Shown: positions 7,744 through 16,483, numbered from the stretch's first letter. The stretch: 19,186 nt of DNA from Acidisphaera sp035272265 (GCA_035272265.1 DATEQV010000343.1:1-19186), one strand, 5' to 3'. The notes: generated from the sequence alone by a model not told the origin. Numbers and translations: made by a program.

Positions 7744-7794
7744 TTTTCACGTTTCGATTGTCCCCACGAGGTTGGTCTCTGTCGTAACTCGCTG

Positions 7795-10506
7795 ATGGTC
7801 TTTGCCTCTCCCTGGATTCTGCTCGCCCTGCTGGCATTGCCGCTCTTGTGGTGGCTGCTGCGGGTCAGCCCGCCCGCTCCGCGCAGCCAGACCTTCCCCG
7901 CGCTTCGCCTGTTGCTCGGCCTGGACGCCCGCGAGGAAACGCCGGCCCGCACGCCGCCCTGGCTGCTGCTGCTGCGCATGTTCGCGGCGGCATTGATTGT
8001 CATCGCCCTCGCGCGCCCGGTGATGGACGCCGGCAACGCATTGCCGGGCCAAGGCCCGGTGCTGCTGGTGATCGACGACGGGTGGTCGGCCGCGAGCGAC
8101 TGGCCGCAGCGGATGCAGGCGGCGTCCACCGCGCTCGACAAGGCGGCGCGAGCAGGCCGGCAGGCGGCGCTGCTGACGACCGCGCCGGACGAGACCGGCG
8201 CCGCACCGGCGGTCTCGCCGACGTCGCCCGTGCCGGAGTTGCGCGCGCGGCTTGCCGCATTGCGCCCGAAGCCGTGGACACCGGCGCGCGACGACGCCGC
8301 GACCGCACTGGCAGGCTGGGACCATCCGGGCACCGCGGTGATCTACGTCGGCGACGGGCTGACCCACGATCAGGATTTCGCCCGGTTCGCCGCTGCCCTC
8401 GGCCGCGCGGGCACGGTGACGGAGGTCTGTTGCGGAGCCGCACCGGGCCGCGTGCTTCTGCCGCCGCGATCGGAGGCCGACCGGCTGATCCTGCGCGCGG
8501 CGCAAGTACCGCAACCGGCGCCGGCGGCCGTCGCCGTGCTCGCACAGAGCGGCGACGGGCGCACGCTCGCACGCACGCCGATCGTCATTCCGGCCGGCGC
8601 GGCGAGCGCCGATGCGCCGCTCACGATGCCAGTGGAGGTGCGCAACCGGCTGGCGCGGCTGGTGCTCGAAGGGCCGCCGTCGGTGGCGTCCACCGTGCTG
8701 CTCGATGAAAGCTGGCGGCGGCGGCCGGTCGGATTGGTTGCATCCGACATGGCCAGCGCGGACTCGCCGCTGACCGGCTCGCTGTTCTATCTGCGCCGCG
8801 CGCTCTCGCCCTTCACCGAGCTGCGCGAGGCCGACATCACCACGCTGCTGCGCCGGGACATCGCGGTGATCGTGCTCGCCGACGATCCGCTGCCCGCGGG
8901 GCTGGAGCGCGACGCGCTCGACAAGTGGGTGCGCGACGGGGGCTTGCTCGTGCGCTTCGCCGGCCCGCGCACCGCCGAACAGCCGATCGGCGAGACCGAC
9001 CCGCTGATGCCGGTGCGCCTGCTGGGCGGCGACCGCCAGCTCGGCGGCGCGCTGTCCTGGAGCAAGCCGGCGGGACTGGCGCCCTTCCCGCCCGGCTCGC
9101 CCTTCGCCGGCCTTGCGGTGCCCGAAGAGGTCGCCGTGAACCGGCAGGTTCTCGCCGAGCCGAGCGCACAGATCGCGAGCCAGACCTGGGCGGCGCTGGC
9201 CGACGGCACGCCGCTGGTGACACAGGCGACGCATGGCGCGGGACGCATCGTGCTGTTCCACGTCACCGCGAACGCCGACTGGTCGAACCTGCCGCTGTCG
9301 GGACTGTTCGTCGACATGATGCGGCGCCTGGTCGACCTGTCGGTGGGCGTGCCGGCGACCAACGACGCGACCGTTCTCGCGCCAGCGGAGACGCTCGACG
9401 GCTACGGCCAGCTTGCCGCACCGCCGCCTGCCGCGTCGGGCCTTGCTGCCGATGCGTTCGCCACCGCGCCCGCATCGCCGCGCCATCCGCCGGGGTTGTA
9501 CGGGCAGGAGAACAACCGGCACGCGCTCAATCTCGGCGCGGCACTGGCGCCGCCGCAGGCCGCACCGATGGTGCCGGGTGCGCAGGTCGAAACGCTCGGC
9601 CTGATCACGCCGGAGCGCGCCTTCGGGCCATGGATGATCGCCGCCGCGCTGTTCCTGCTGGCGCTCGACCTGCTCATCTCGCTGCTGGTTCGCGGCCTGC
9701 TGCGCCGCCCGGTCGGTATGGCGTCAGGTGCAGCCGGTCTGCTGTTGTGCGCCGCGCTCGCCGCACCCGCGCACGCCGAACCGTTGGAAACCGGCATCCA
9801 TCCGGCGCTGGCCACACGGCTCGGCTACATCATCACCGGCGACGCGCAGGCCGATGCGGTTGCCAAGGCCGGTCTCGAAGGCCTGTCCGAGTACGTGAAC
9901 CGCCGTACGGCGGCAGTGCTGGTGGAACCGGACGGCGTCATACCCGGGCACGACGACCTCAGCTTCTATCCGCTGCTCTACTGGCCGATCACCGCCACGC
10001 AGCCCACGCTCGATCCGGTCGCCGCCCAGGCGCTCAACGACTTCATGGGACATGGCGGCATCCTGGTGCTCGACACGCTCGGCGGCGGACCGGACGGCAG
10101 TGGCGCGGGCTTCGCAGCGGGTGCGGACGATGCGCTCAAGCGCGTCGCGCGCGGACTGGTGATCCCGCCGCTCGCGCCGCTGACGACCGAGCACGTGCTC
10201 GCGCACTCGTTCTACCTGCTGCAGGATTTCCCCGGTCGATTCACCGGCGACACCGTCTGGGTGCAGCGCGACCAGGACCGCACCAACGACAGCGTCAGCC
10301 CGGTGATCATCGGCTCGAACGACTGGGGGGCGGCCTGGGCGGTGGACAGCGAGGGGCGCAATCCCTACGCCGCGATCCCCGGCGGGGCGCGCCAGCGCAC
10401 CATCGCCTATCGTTTCGGCGTCAATCTGGTCATGTATGCGCTGACCGGCAACTACAAGGGCGATCAGGTGCACGTGCCGGCGATCCTCGAGCGGCTGGGG
10501 CAATAG
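7795..10506 (+). CDS. BatA/DUF4159 membrane protein of the MoxR operon
   Basis: A 903-aa inner-membrane protein. The N-terminus is a BatA-type domain: membrane span about residues 4-20, then a FPALRLLLGL segment and a second span at about 60-75 ending ALARPV. A large periplasmic region follows, including a vWA/GATase-like stretch with VIYVGDGLTHDQDF. Another membrane span lies near 615-635, then a signal-peptide-like segment from M642 (MASGAAGLLLCAALAAPAHA). The C-terminal DUF4159 domain (about 665-900) includes FYPLLYWPI, GGILVLDTLGG, HSFYLLQDFPGR and SNDWGAAW. The DUF4159 domain is known from this operon type but has no assigned activity. ATG 7795 has no recognisable Shine-Dalgarno. One stop and one base separate it from the next gene. 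Confidence 0.9.
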   Translation: MVFASPWILLALLALPLLWWLLRVSPPAPRSQTFPALRLLLGLDAREETPARTPPWLLLLRMFAAALIVIALARPVMDAGNALPGQGPVLLVIDDGWSAASDWPQRMQAASTALDKAARAGRQAALLTTAPDETGAAPAVSPTSPVPELRARLAALRPKPWTPARDDAATALAGWDHPGTAVIYVGDGLTHDQDFARFAAALGRAGTVTEVCCGAAPGRVLLPPRSEADRLILRAAQVPQPAPAAVAVLAQSGDGRTLARTPIVIPAGAASADAPLTMPVEVRNRLARLVLEGPPSVASTVLLDESWRRRPVGLVASDMASADSPLTGSLFYLRRALSPFTELREADITTLLRRDIAVIVLADDPLPAGLERDALDKWVRDGGLLVRFAGPRTAEQPIGETDPLMPVRLLGGDRQLGGALSWSKPAGLAPFPPGSPFAGLAVPEEVAVNRQVLAEPSAQIASQTWAALADGTPLVTQATHGAGRIVLFHVTANADWSNLPLSGLFVDMMRRLVDLSVGVPATNDATVLAPAETLDGYGQLAAPPPAASGLAADAFATAPASPRHPPGLYGQENNRHALNLGAALAPPQAAPMVPGAQVETLGLITPERAFGPWMIAAALFLLALDLLISLLVRGLLRRPVGMASGAAGLLLCAALAAPAHAEPLETGIHPALATRLGYIITGDAQADAVAKAGLEGLSEYVNRRTAAVLVEPDGVIPGHDDLSFYPLLYWPITATQPTLDPVAAQALNDFMGHGGILVLDTLGGGPDGSGAGFAAGADDALKRVARGLVIPPLAPLTTEHVLAHSFYLLQDFPGRFTGDTVWVQRDQDRTNDSVSPVIIGSNDWGAAWAVDSEGRNPYAAIPGGARQRTIAYRFGVNLVMYALTGNYKGDQVHVPAILERLGQ

Positions 10507-10507
10507 C

Positions 10508-12637
10508 GTGCATCTCGAAACCGCCATCGCCGCCGTCCGCTTCGAGCCGCTGGTGCCGGTGTGGCTGATCGCCGCACTCGCCGCGGTCTGCCTGATCGCG
10601 ATCGTCCCCGCAGCCGTCCGCCGCGCGCGCGGCGCGGTGCTGCGCGCTGCCTGCTTCGCCGTGCTGCTGACCTGGCTCGCCGGCCCGCGGCTGGTGCAGG
10701 AGACGCGGCAGGGCCTGCCCGACATCGGCGTGCTGCTGGTCGATCGCACCGCCTCGATGCAGATCGGCAACCGCACGGCATTGGCCGAAGCCGCACGGGC
10801 GAAGATCGAGGCGCAGGCCGCCCATCTGCCCGACTTCGAGTTGCGCACCGTCGCCGTGCCGGAGAGCGGCAGCGAGGGCACGCAGCTGTTCGGCGCCCTC
10901 AACCGCGCGCTCGCCGACATCCTGCGTGCCCGCCTGTCGGCGGTGATCGCGCTCACCGACGGCATGGTGCACGACGTGCCGCAGACGATGCCGGGCAACG
11001 CGCCGCTGCACGTGCTGATCCCGGCGAAAGGCGAGGAGACCGATCGCCGCCTGCGCGTCGTGGAAGCGCCGAGTTACGGCCTCGTCGGCCACAGCGTCAC
11101 GGTGCGGGTCGCGGTCGAGGATCTCGGGCTGAAGGAAGCCGGAGTCGCTCACCCGCCCGCCTCGGCACGGCTGACCATCCGCCGGGACGGCGAGCCGCCG
11201 GTGGTCGAGAGCGTCCCCGTCGGACCCGAACAGGACGTCGAGGTGCCGATCACCCGCGCCGGCCCCACCGTGCTCGACATCGAAGCCGAGCCGCTGGCCG
11301 GCGAGGCGAGCACGCTGAACAACCGCGCGGTGGTCGAGATCAACGGCGTGCGCGACCGGCTGCGCGTGCTGCTGGTGTCCGGCGAGCCGCATCAGGGCGA
11401 GCGGACATGGCGGCGGCTGCTGAAGGCCGATCCGTCCGTCGACCTCGTGCACTTCACCATCCTGCGCCCGCCCGAGAAGGACGACCTGACGCCGCTGAAC
11501 GAGCTGGCGCTGATCGCGTTCCCGGTGCGCGAATTGTTCCAGCTGAAAATTCGCGAGTTCGACCTCATCATCCTCGACCGCTTCCAGAACCGCGGCCTGC
11601 TGCCCTCGCCCTACTTGCGCAACATCGCCGACTACGTGCGCGACGGCGGCGCGCTGCTGCTGTCGGTGGGCCCCGAGTTCACCGGCCCGGCGAGCCTCGC
11701 CGCGACGCCGCTCGGCGCCGTGCTCCCCGGCCGGCCGGCCGGCGAGGACAGCGAGGTCGACGGACAGTTCCGCCCGATGCTGACGCCGCTCGGCAGCCGC
11801 CACCCGGTCACCGCTGGCCTGACCGGCGCCAACGATCCCGGCAAGCCCGACAGCAAGCCGAGCTGGGGCCCGTGGTACCGCCACATCGACGCCACCGGCG
11901 TGCATGGCGAGACGCTGATGACCAGCGAGGACGGCCAGCCTTTGCTGGTGCTCGACCGCGTCGGCCAGGGGCGCGCCGCGCTGCTGCTGTCCGACCAGAT
12001 CTGGCTGTGGTCGCGCGACCATATGGGCGGCGGACCGCAGGCCGAGCTGCTGCGCCGCATCGCGCACTGGACGATGCAGGAGCCGGAGCTGGAGGAGAAC
12101 GCGCTGACCGCGCGCGTCGAGAACGGCACCCTCAGCATCGACCGCCGCACCGTCGAGGACGGGCCGCCGGCCGAAGTCACCATCACCGACCCCGACGGGC
12201 TGGCATCGAAAGTGCGGCTGACGCCCGCCGGTCCGGGCCACGGCACGGCGACGATGCCGGCCGAGCATCCCGGCGTATGGCAGGTGACCGACGGCGTGCG
12301 CACCGCCTACGCCGCGGCCAGCGTGACGAACCCGCTGGAATTCGCTGATCTGCGCGCGACGGCCACGGTGCTCGGGCCGCTGGCGCGCGCCAGCGGCGGC
12401 AGCGTGCATTGGATGGACGCCGGCGGCCCCGAGGCACGCGTGCCCGACCCGCGCGTGCCGGAGCTGCGCCGCACCGAACCCGACCGCGACGCCGCCGGCG
12501 CCGGCTGGATCGGCCTGCCGCGCCGGCATGATCATCTGGTGACAGGCATCGCCGGGCTCGCGCTACTGCCGTCCTGGGCAGCACTGCCGCTGATGCTGGG
12601 GCTGGCCGTCATGGCATGGCGGCGCGAGAGCGCGTGA
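10508..12637 (+). CDS. Membrane protein with degenerate vWA and glutamine-amidotransferase-like regions
   Basis: A 709-aa protein with two N-terminal membrane spans (about 17-37 and 43-59) and one at the C-terminus (about 681-703), so the bulk should be periplasmic. A vWA-like fold follows the second span: LLVDRTASMQ gives an imperfect MIDAS (D79-x-T81-x-S83), with T125 and TDG (150-152) at the expected later positions. Residues about 285-510 resemble the class-I glutamine-amidotransferase-like fold found in such proteins (RVLLVSGEPHQGERTWRRLL, then FDLIILDRFQNR) but show no evident catalytic Cys. GTG 10508 follows the previous stop by one base and has GGGG upstream. It is the last gene of the MoxR operon and a plausible structural partner for the DUF58 and DUF4159 proteins. 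Confidence 0.88.
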   Translation: MHLETAIAAVRFEPLVPVWLIAALAAVCLIAIVPAAVRRARGAVLRAACFAVLLTWLAGPRLVQETRQGLPDIGVLLVDRTASMQIGNRTALAEAARAKIEAQAAHLPDFELRTVAVPESGSEGTQLFGALNRALADILRARLSAVIALTDGMVHDVPQTMPGNAPLHVLIPAKGEETDRRLRVVEAPSYGLVGHSVTVRVAVEDLGLKEAGVAHPPASARLTIRRDGEPPVVESVPVGPEQDVEVPITRAGPTVLDIEAEPLAGEASTLNNRAVVEINGVRDRLRVLLVSGEPHQGERTWRRLLKADPSVDLVHFTILRPPEKDDLTPLNELALIAFPVRELFQLKIREFDLIILDRFQNRGLLPSPYLRNIADYVRDGGALLLSVGPEFTGPASLAATPLGAVLPGRPAGEDSEVDGQFRPMLTPLGSRHPVTAGLTGANDPGKPDSKPSWGPWYRHIDATGVHGETLMTSEDGQPLLVLDRVGQGRAALLLSDQIWLWSRDHMGGGPQAELLRRIAHWTMQEPELEENALTARVENGTLSIDRRTVEDGPPAEVTITDPDGLASKVRLTPAGPGHGTATMPAEHPGVWQVTDGVRTAYAAASVTNPLEFADLRATATVLGPLARASGGSVHWMDAGGPEARVPDPRVPELRRTEPDRDAAGAGWIGLPRRHDHLVTGIAGLALLPSWAALPLMLGLAVMAWRRESA

Positions 12638-12834
12638 GGTGACCGCCGCTGACGTGACCGCAGCCGGGGTGATCGTTGCGCTGGCGCGCGCTATGATGCG
12701 GCCTCTGGCGACGGGAGGGTTGTGTCTTCCTTAATCCCGAACCGAACGACCGCGGATCGCAGCCGAGTTCTTCGCGCCCGTTCTCGCCGGCGCTGGCGCT
12801 GGCGGGCTTTGTCGGCCTCTGCCTGCTGGTCGGC

Positions 12835-13245
12835 ATGTCCGACGCGGCGGTCACCGCGACCAGCGTGCGCGCCTGGTATGCCTCGCTGCACCACCCGTTC
12901 GGCACGCCGCCGAACTGGGTGTTCGGTCCGGTTTGGGCGTTTCTGTATGCCGGCATGGCGCTCGCCGCATGGCTGGTCTGGCAGCGCATCGGCGCCAGCC
13001 GGCCGCTGCGGCTGTGGGGCTGGCAGCTGATCGTCAACGCGCTCTGGACGCCGGCCTTCTTCGGCCTGCGGAACCCGCTGCTCGGTCTGGCGGTGCTGGC
13101 GGTCCTGCTGGTGCTTGTCGCGGCCACGGCGCGCGTGTTCTGGCGGGTTCGCCGCACGGCGGGCTGGCTGATGCTCCCCTATCTGGCCTGGGCCTGCTAT
13201 GCGACCTATGTGAACGCCGGCTTCTGGTGGCTGAACGACGCCTAG
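12835..13245 (+). CDS. TspO/MBR family membrane protein, N-terminus apparently frameshifted
   Basis: TspO/MBR proteins are five-helix membrane proteins that bind porphyrins and related ligands. Family features here are WYASLHHPFGTPPNWVFGPVW, FLYAGMALAAWLVW, LWGWQLIVNALWTPAFFGLR and a final YVNAGFWWLN. ATG 12835 gives 136 aa and cuts the first helix, since the same frame upstream still encodes FSPALALAGFVGLCLLVG. That frame has no ATG, GTG or TTG back to its stop at 12694. The well-placed start is GTG 12722 behind GGGAGGG, but it lies one base out of frame. A base gained near 12731-12733 would join them into about 174 aa. The gene is therefore either frameshifted, affected by a sequence error, or starts unusually. 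A TATGAT at 12692-12697 may be a weak -10 box. Confidence 0.85.
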   Translation: MSDAAVTATSVRAWYASLHHPFGTPPNWVFGPVWAFLYAGMALAAWLVWQRIGASRPLRLWGWQLIVNALWTPAFFGLRNPLLGLAVLAVLLVLVAATARVFWRVRRTAGWLMLPYLAWACYATYVNAGFWWLNDA

Positions 13246-13260
13246 GGTAGGGAGACGCCC

Positions 13261-13929
13261 ATGCGACGCATTGTTCTCGGGGCTCTGATCCCCGCCGGTC
13301 TGCTGTTTGCCGCGCACGTGGCGCAAGCGCAGGGCTTCAGCCCGGGCGGGTTGCCCGGCGGAGGCGCGCCGCCGCCGCAGAAGCCGGCTGCGCCGCTGCC
13401 CGACGCGCTGCCCGGCGCGCGGACCGATAAGGAGCGCGTGACGCCGGCCGACAGGAACGCGACCGAGATGGACCCGAACGACGCGCTGTTCGACTCGATC
13501 AACCGCGGCGACATCTCCACCGCGCGCGACGCGATCAAGCGCGGCGCGGACCTGCATGCGCGCAACGTGCTCGGCATGACGCCGCTCGACCTTTCGGTCG
13601 ATCTCGGCCGCAACGACATCACCTTCCTGCTGCTCTCGCTGCGCGGGATCGACGACACCCACGGCCGCCCGCCGATGGTGGCGACGGCCGAAGCGGCGCC
13701 GCACGGCCGGCACGCGCGCGGTGCGGCGGTGGCCGATGCCGACGGGTCGGCACCGGTGCCGACCGACGGCACGGTGCGCCAGCCGCCGGTGCCGCGCGGA
13801 CGCGCGCCGGCGACCGCGCCCGTCGCCGACAAGAACTCGCCGCACGTCGCACAGCAGTTCGCCGGCAATGGCGGCACGCCGGTGCCGCAAGCCGGGTTCC
13901 TCGGCTTCGATTCCGGGGTCGCCCGCTGA
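13261..13929 (+). CDS. Secreted ankyrin-repeat protein
   Basis: A 222-aa protein with a clear Sec signal peptide (MRRIVLGALIPAGLLFAAHV, probable cleavage after AQA at 23). A Gly/Pro-rich linker (24-55) follows, then about two ankyrin repeats (73-129: NDALFDSINRGDISTARDAI, KRGADLHARNVLGMTPLDLS). The tail is long, Pro/Ala-rich and probably disordered. The ankyrin fold is a protein-binding scaffold; no enzymatic motif is present. It is predicted periplasmic. An AGGGAG lies about eight bases upstream of ATG 13261, and the gene starts 15 bases after the tspO stop, so the two are likely cotranscribed. Partner and role are not known. Confidence 0.87.
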   Translation: MRRIVLGALIPAGLLFAAHVAQAQGFSPGGLPGGGAPPPQKPAAPLPDALPGARTDKERVTPADRNATEMDPNDALFDSINRGDISTARDAIKRGADLHARNVLGMTPLDLSVDLGRNDITFLLLSLRGIDDTHGRPPMVATAEAAPHGRHARGAAVADADGSAPVPTDGTVRQPPVPRGRAPATAPVADKNSPHVAQQFAGNGGTPVPQAGFLGFDSGVAR

Positions 13930-14003
13930 GCAACCGCATGATTCGCAACGGCGTTACCCGGCTGGCGCGAGGCTATCTCGTGCCCAGGCTGGGGAGACCT
14001 GTC

Positions 14004-14189
14004 ATGGTCATGGACGACGCCAAGGAAACCGCCATCGCGATGATCCAGCGCCACGGCACGCGGGCGCAGGCGGTCGCGCATGAACATGCGGCGGAGAAGC
14101 ACATCGCGGGCGACGCCGAAGCGGCCGGACGCTGGCGCCAGATCAGCCTGGCGATCGCCGAACTGCGCGTGGTGCGCGGGGTCAACTAG
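14004..14189 (+). CDS. Small conserved-type hypothetical protein (61 aa)
   Basis: A 61-aa charged, helical protein beginning MVMDDAKETAIAMIQRHG, with a centre of AVAHEHAAEKHIAGDAEAAG and ending in an Ile/Leu/Val-rich helix. Small proteins of this pattern (an acidic start, then 'A...MI.R.G..A...A..HA...GD..ARW..I') occur in Alphaproteobacteria without assigned function. ATG 14004 was chosen for the GGGGAG seven bases before it; ATG 13938 would add 22 Arg-rich residues without a ribosome site. There is no signal peptide or membrane span, so it is likely cytoplasmic. Confidence 0.7.
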   Translation: MVMDDAKETAIAMIQRHGTRAQAVAHEHAAEKHIAGDAEAAGRWRQISLAIAELRVVRGVN

Positions 14190-14286
14190 CGCGCATCCGC
14201 ATCGGGGCTGCCCGCCTCACAGCGCACGCCCGAGGTTGATCGGCGACGGACGCGACTGCCACAGTGCGGTCGTGGAGCGGCGTGAC

Positions 14287-15075
14287 GTGAAACCAATCAG
14301 TTTCGGGCTTCGGTGGGAACGCGTGCTAATCGCGGCATGCGGCATGGCGGTGCTGGCAGACGTGTTGCCGGCTCCCGCGCGGTCTGCGGAACCGGCATCG
14401 CAAGCCGTTCCGTTCGTCAGCTGCGCCGGCGACGGCCAGACGGGCCCTGTCGCGGCAACAGCCGACGCCGGCCCATTGCCGCGCGTGCCGCCCGCACAAG
14501 CGTCCGCCCTGGCCTATTACGCCTTTCGCGCCGTCGGCGTGCTGGCGCCGCTGGGCTGGCACTGCTTCGCCCTGTATGGCTCGTCGGGAGAGACGGTGTT
14601 CGTCACGCCGGAGCCGCACGGCTCCGGGGACCTTCTCGCCGCCACGACGAAACTGCACGGCCCCGCCATCGTGATCCAACGCATGTCCGGCGACACGTCG
14701 GGACGCTTCGAGGTCGCAAAGGTGGCCGCGCGCCTGTTTCCGGTCGCCAAGCCGTACGTGCGCGACGTGATCGCCGAGGGGATCGAGCCGGACACCGACT
14801 TCGAGTTCGCGCCGTATCCCGCCGATAGTATCCACCTTGTCAGCAGCACCGTAGCCGAGTTCACCACGCCCGCCGGCGGCGAAGGACTGGGAACACAGGG
14901 CAGCCTCGCCGCCGACGATCAGCCGGTCGTCGGCGTGGCCATCTGGCTGCCGTCCGAGAACCACGACATGGTGCTGCTGTCGACGCGTCTGCCGCCGGAC
15001 CAAGGCAGCCTCGCGCGCACCATCCTCGTTCAGACCGAACGCACCAACGGGGCGCCCGGAGCGGCGGCGCGCTAA
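14287..15075 (+). CDS. Secreted protein of unknown function (262 aa)
   Basis: A 262-aa protein with an N-terminal signal peptide (hydrophobic core about 12-27, likely cleavage near RSA at 34). The mature part has two cysteines, C46 in FVSCAGDGQTGP and C93 in GWHCFALYGSSGET, which could form a disulfide in the periplasm. The pattern 'C..DGQ.GP ... LAYY ... GVLAP.GWHC...YGS.G' recalls an uncharacterised proteobacterial family; no catalytic motif is recognisable. GTG 14287 is supported by GGAG nine bases upstream and by the position of the signal peptide; starts further upstream would overlap the 61-aa gene in another frame. It is convergent with the DadA-like gene. Confidence 0.78.
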   Translation: MKPISFGLRWERVLIAACGMAVLADVLPAPARSAEPASQAVPFVSCAGDGQTGPVAATADAGPLPRVPPAQASALAYYAFRAVGVLAPLGWHCFALYGSSGETVFVTPEPHGSGDLLAATTKLHGPAIVIQRMSGDTSGRFEVAKVAARLFPVAKPYVRDVIAEGIEPDTDFEFAPYPADSIHLVSSTVAEFTTPAGGEGLGTQGSLAADDQPVVGVAIWLPSENHDMVLLSTRLPPDQGSLARTILVQTERTNGAPGAAAR

Positions 15076-15123
15076 CGCAAGGAAGGTCGACGGTTTCGAC
15101 CCGGTTCGGCATGGCACCGGCAG

Positions 15124-15159
15124 GCTGTTGCGGACGTAACTCATCCAACGTCCCGCAGC
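15124..15159. terminator. Candidate stem-loop between convergent genes
   Basis: GCTGTTGCGGACG (15124-15136) can pair imperfectly with CGTCCCGCAGC (15149-15159) in the 154-base gap between two convergent genes. There is a two-base bulge and no T-run on either strand, so this is at best a weak or Rho-assisted bidirectional terminator. Nothing else recognisable lies in the gap. Confidence 0.3.
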
Positions 15160-15229
15160 TGGGGTCGATCCTGTACGTGCTCACCGTGGCATCGGTCTGA
15201 TGGAGGTCGGGTGCAGAGGCCATGCCCGG

Positions 15230-16483
15230 TTACTGCCGGAATCGTCCGAGACTGTACGGTGCGGGATCGATCGGCGGCTTCGCGCCCGTCATCAGACTGG
15301 CGACCAGGCGCCCGCTCGGCACCCCTCCGGTCATGCCGAAGTGCCCGTGGCCGAACGCGAGAAACAACCCGCGTCGGCCCGGCACGTCACCCAGCACAGG
15401 AAGACTGTCGGGGGTCGATGGGCGGAAGCCCATCCAGATCCGCGGCTCGCCATGCGTGAGGCCCGGGAACAACCGCCGCGCGTGGTCGGCCAGGATCGCG
15501 GCCCGTCGCTCGTCGGGCGGCGCATGCAGGCCGGCAATCTCCACGGTTCCGGCAGCTCGCAGACCGGTTTCCATCGGCGTCAGCCCGAAGCCGCGCGACT
15601 TATAGCTGATCGTGTGGCGCACCATGATGCTCGGCTCTGGGAGCGTGACGTGGTAGCCGCGCTCGGTTTCAAGCGGGACCCGCACGCCGAGCGGGTCGAG
15701 CAACGTGCGCGACCACGCGCCGGCGGCGACGACGACGCGATCCGCGTCGCGGTTGTCGATATTGGTCAGCACCGTCCAGCCGCCGCCATCGCGACGCAGC
15801 AGCTTCAAGGCCCGCTCGGCGATGATCGCCCCGCCCGCCTGACGCAGCAGATCGGCGAGCGCCTGCACCAGCCGTGCCGGATTGACGGTGTAGCCGTTGC
15901 CGGGGACCAGCAGGCCGCGGCGCACGTCGCGCGACAGGCCGGGCAGCATCTGACGCAGGTCGTCGGCGTGCAGCACCTCGGCAGCGATGCCATGACGCTC
16001 GCGGATGCGGCGCTCCAGGTCCTCGTTCGGCGTGGGCTGGTCGCTGTCCCAGATCTGGATCTGACCGTTGCGCCGGATGAGGTCGCCGAACAGCGGCGCA
16101 CCGAGCAGCTCGCGCCAGCAATCGAATGCGTCACGGTGCAAGGCGCGCAGTGCGTCGGAGATCTCCAGCACCCGATGCGCCCGGCCTTCGTGCACCCACT
16201 GCAGCAGCCATGGCAGCGCCCGCGGGAAATAGGCGGGGCGCACGACCAGCGGCCCCTGCTTGTCGCGCAGCCATCCCGGCACCTTGCGCAGCATGCCGGG
16301 CATGGCGATGGGGGCGGCGGTGTCGGCGCTGATCATGCCGGCATTGCCGAACGAGGCGCCGCCGGGCGGCGGCAGCGGGTCGATGACCGAAGTCTGCACG
16401 CCGGCGCGCTGCAGGTACAGCGCCGTGGCGAGGCCGACGACTCCGGCGCCGATGACGATCGTATCGGTCGGTCGGTCGGTCAT
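15230..16483 (-). CDS. DadA-like FAD-dependent amino-acid oxidoreductase
   Basis: A 417-aa FAD enzyme of the DAO/DadA family, which oxidises D-amino acids or secondary amines to the keto acid or imine. The FAD-binding Rossmann motif GAGVVG (12-17) is followed by the acidic D35 that holds the ribose. GASFGNAGMIS lies near the flavin, and the C-terminal FGHGHFGMTGGVPSGRLVA segment is the family's closing FAD contact. No membrane span is evident; DadA-type enzymes pass electrons to the respiratory chain rather than oxygen. The ATG overlaps the M24 gene's TGA (ATGA) with GGAG just upstream, so it is the last gene of the transporter operon. The substrate is not readable; a D-amino acid, hydroxyproline isomer, opine or N-alkyl amino acid are all possible. 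Confidence 0.9.
   Translation of the reverse strand: MTDRPTDTIVIGAGVVGLATALYLQRAGVQTSVIDPLPPPGGASFGNAGMISADTAAPIAMPGMLRKVPGWLRDKQGPLVVRPAYFPRALPWLLQWVHEGRAHRVLEISDALRALHRDAFDCWRELLGAPLFGDLIRRNGQIQIWDSDQPTPNEDLERRIRERHGIAAEVLHADDLRQMLPGLSRDVRRGLLVPGNGYTVNPARLVQALADLLRQAGGAIIAERALKLLRRDGGGWTVLTNIDNRDADRVVVAAGAWSRTLLDPLGVRVPLETERGYHVTLPEPSIMVRHTISYKSRGFGLTPMETGLRAAGTVEIAGLHAPPDERRAAILADHARRLFPGLTHGEPRIWMGFRPSTPDSLPVLGDVPGRRGLFLAFGHGHFGMTGGVPSGRLVASLMTGAKPPIDPAPYSLGRFRQ

Noticed and set aside
7747..9522. 591-codon minus-strand frame opposite the BatA/DUF4159 gene
   Set aside because: No domain is recognisable; composition is Arg/Gln/Gly-rich and the plus-strand gene clearly fits the operon.
10430..12535. 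701-codon minus-strand frame opposite the 709-aa membrane protein
   Set aside because: Shadow of a real gene; His/Arg/Gln/Ala-rich without motifs or a credible ribosome site.
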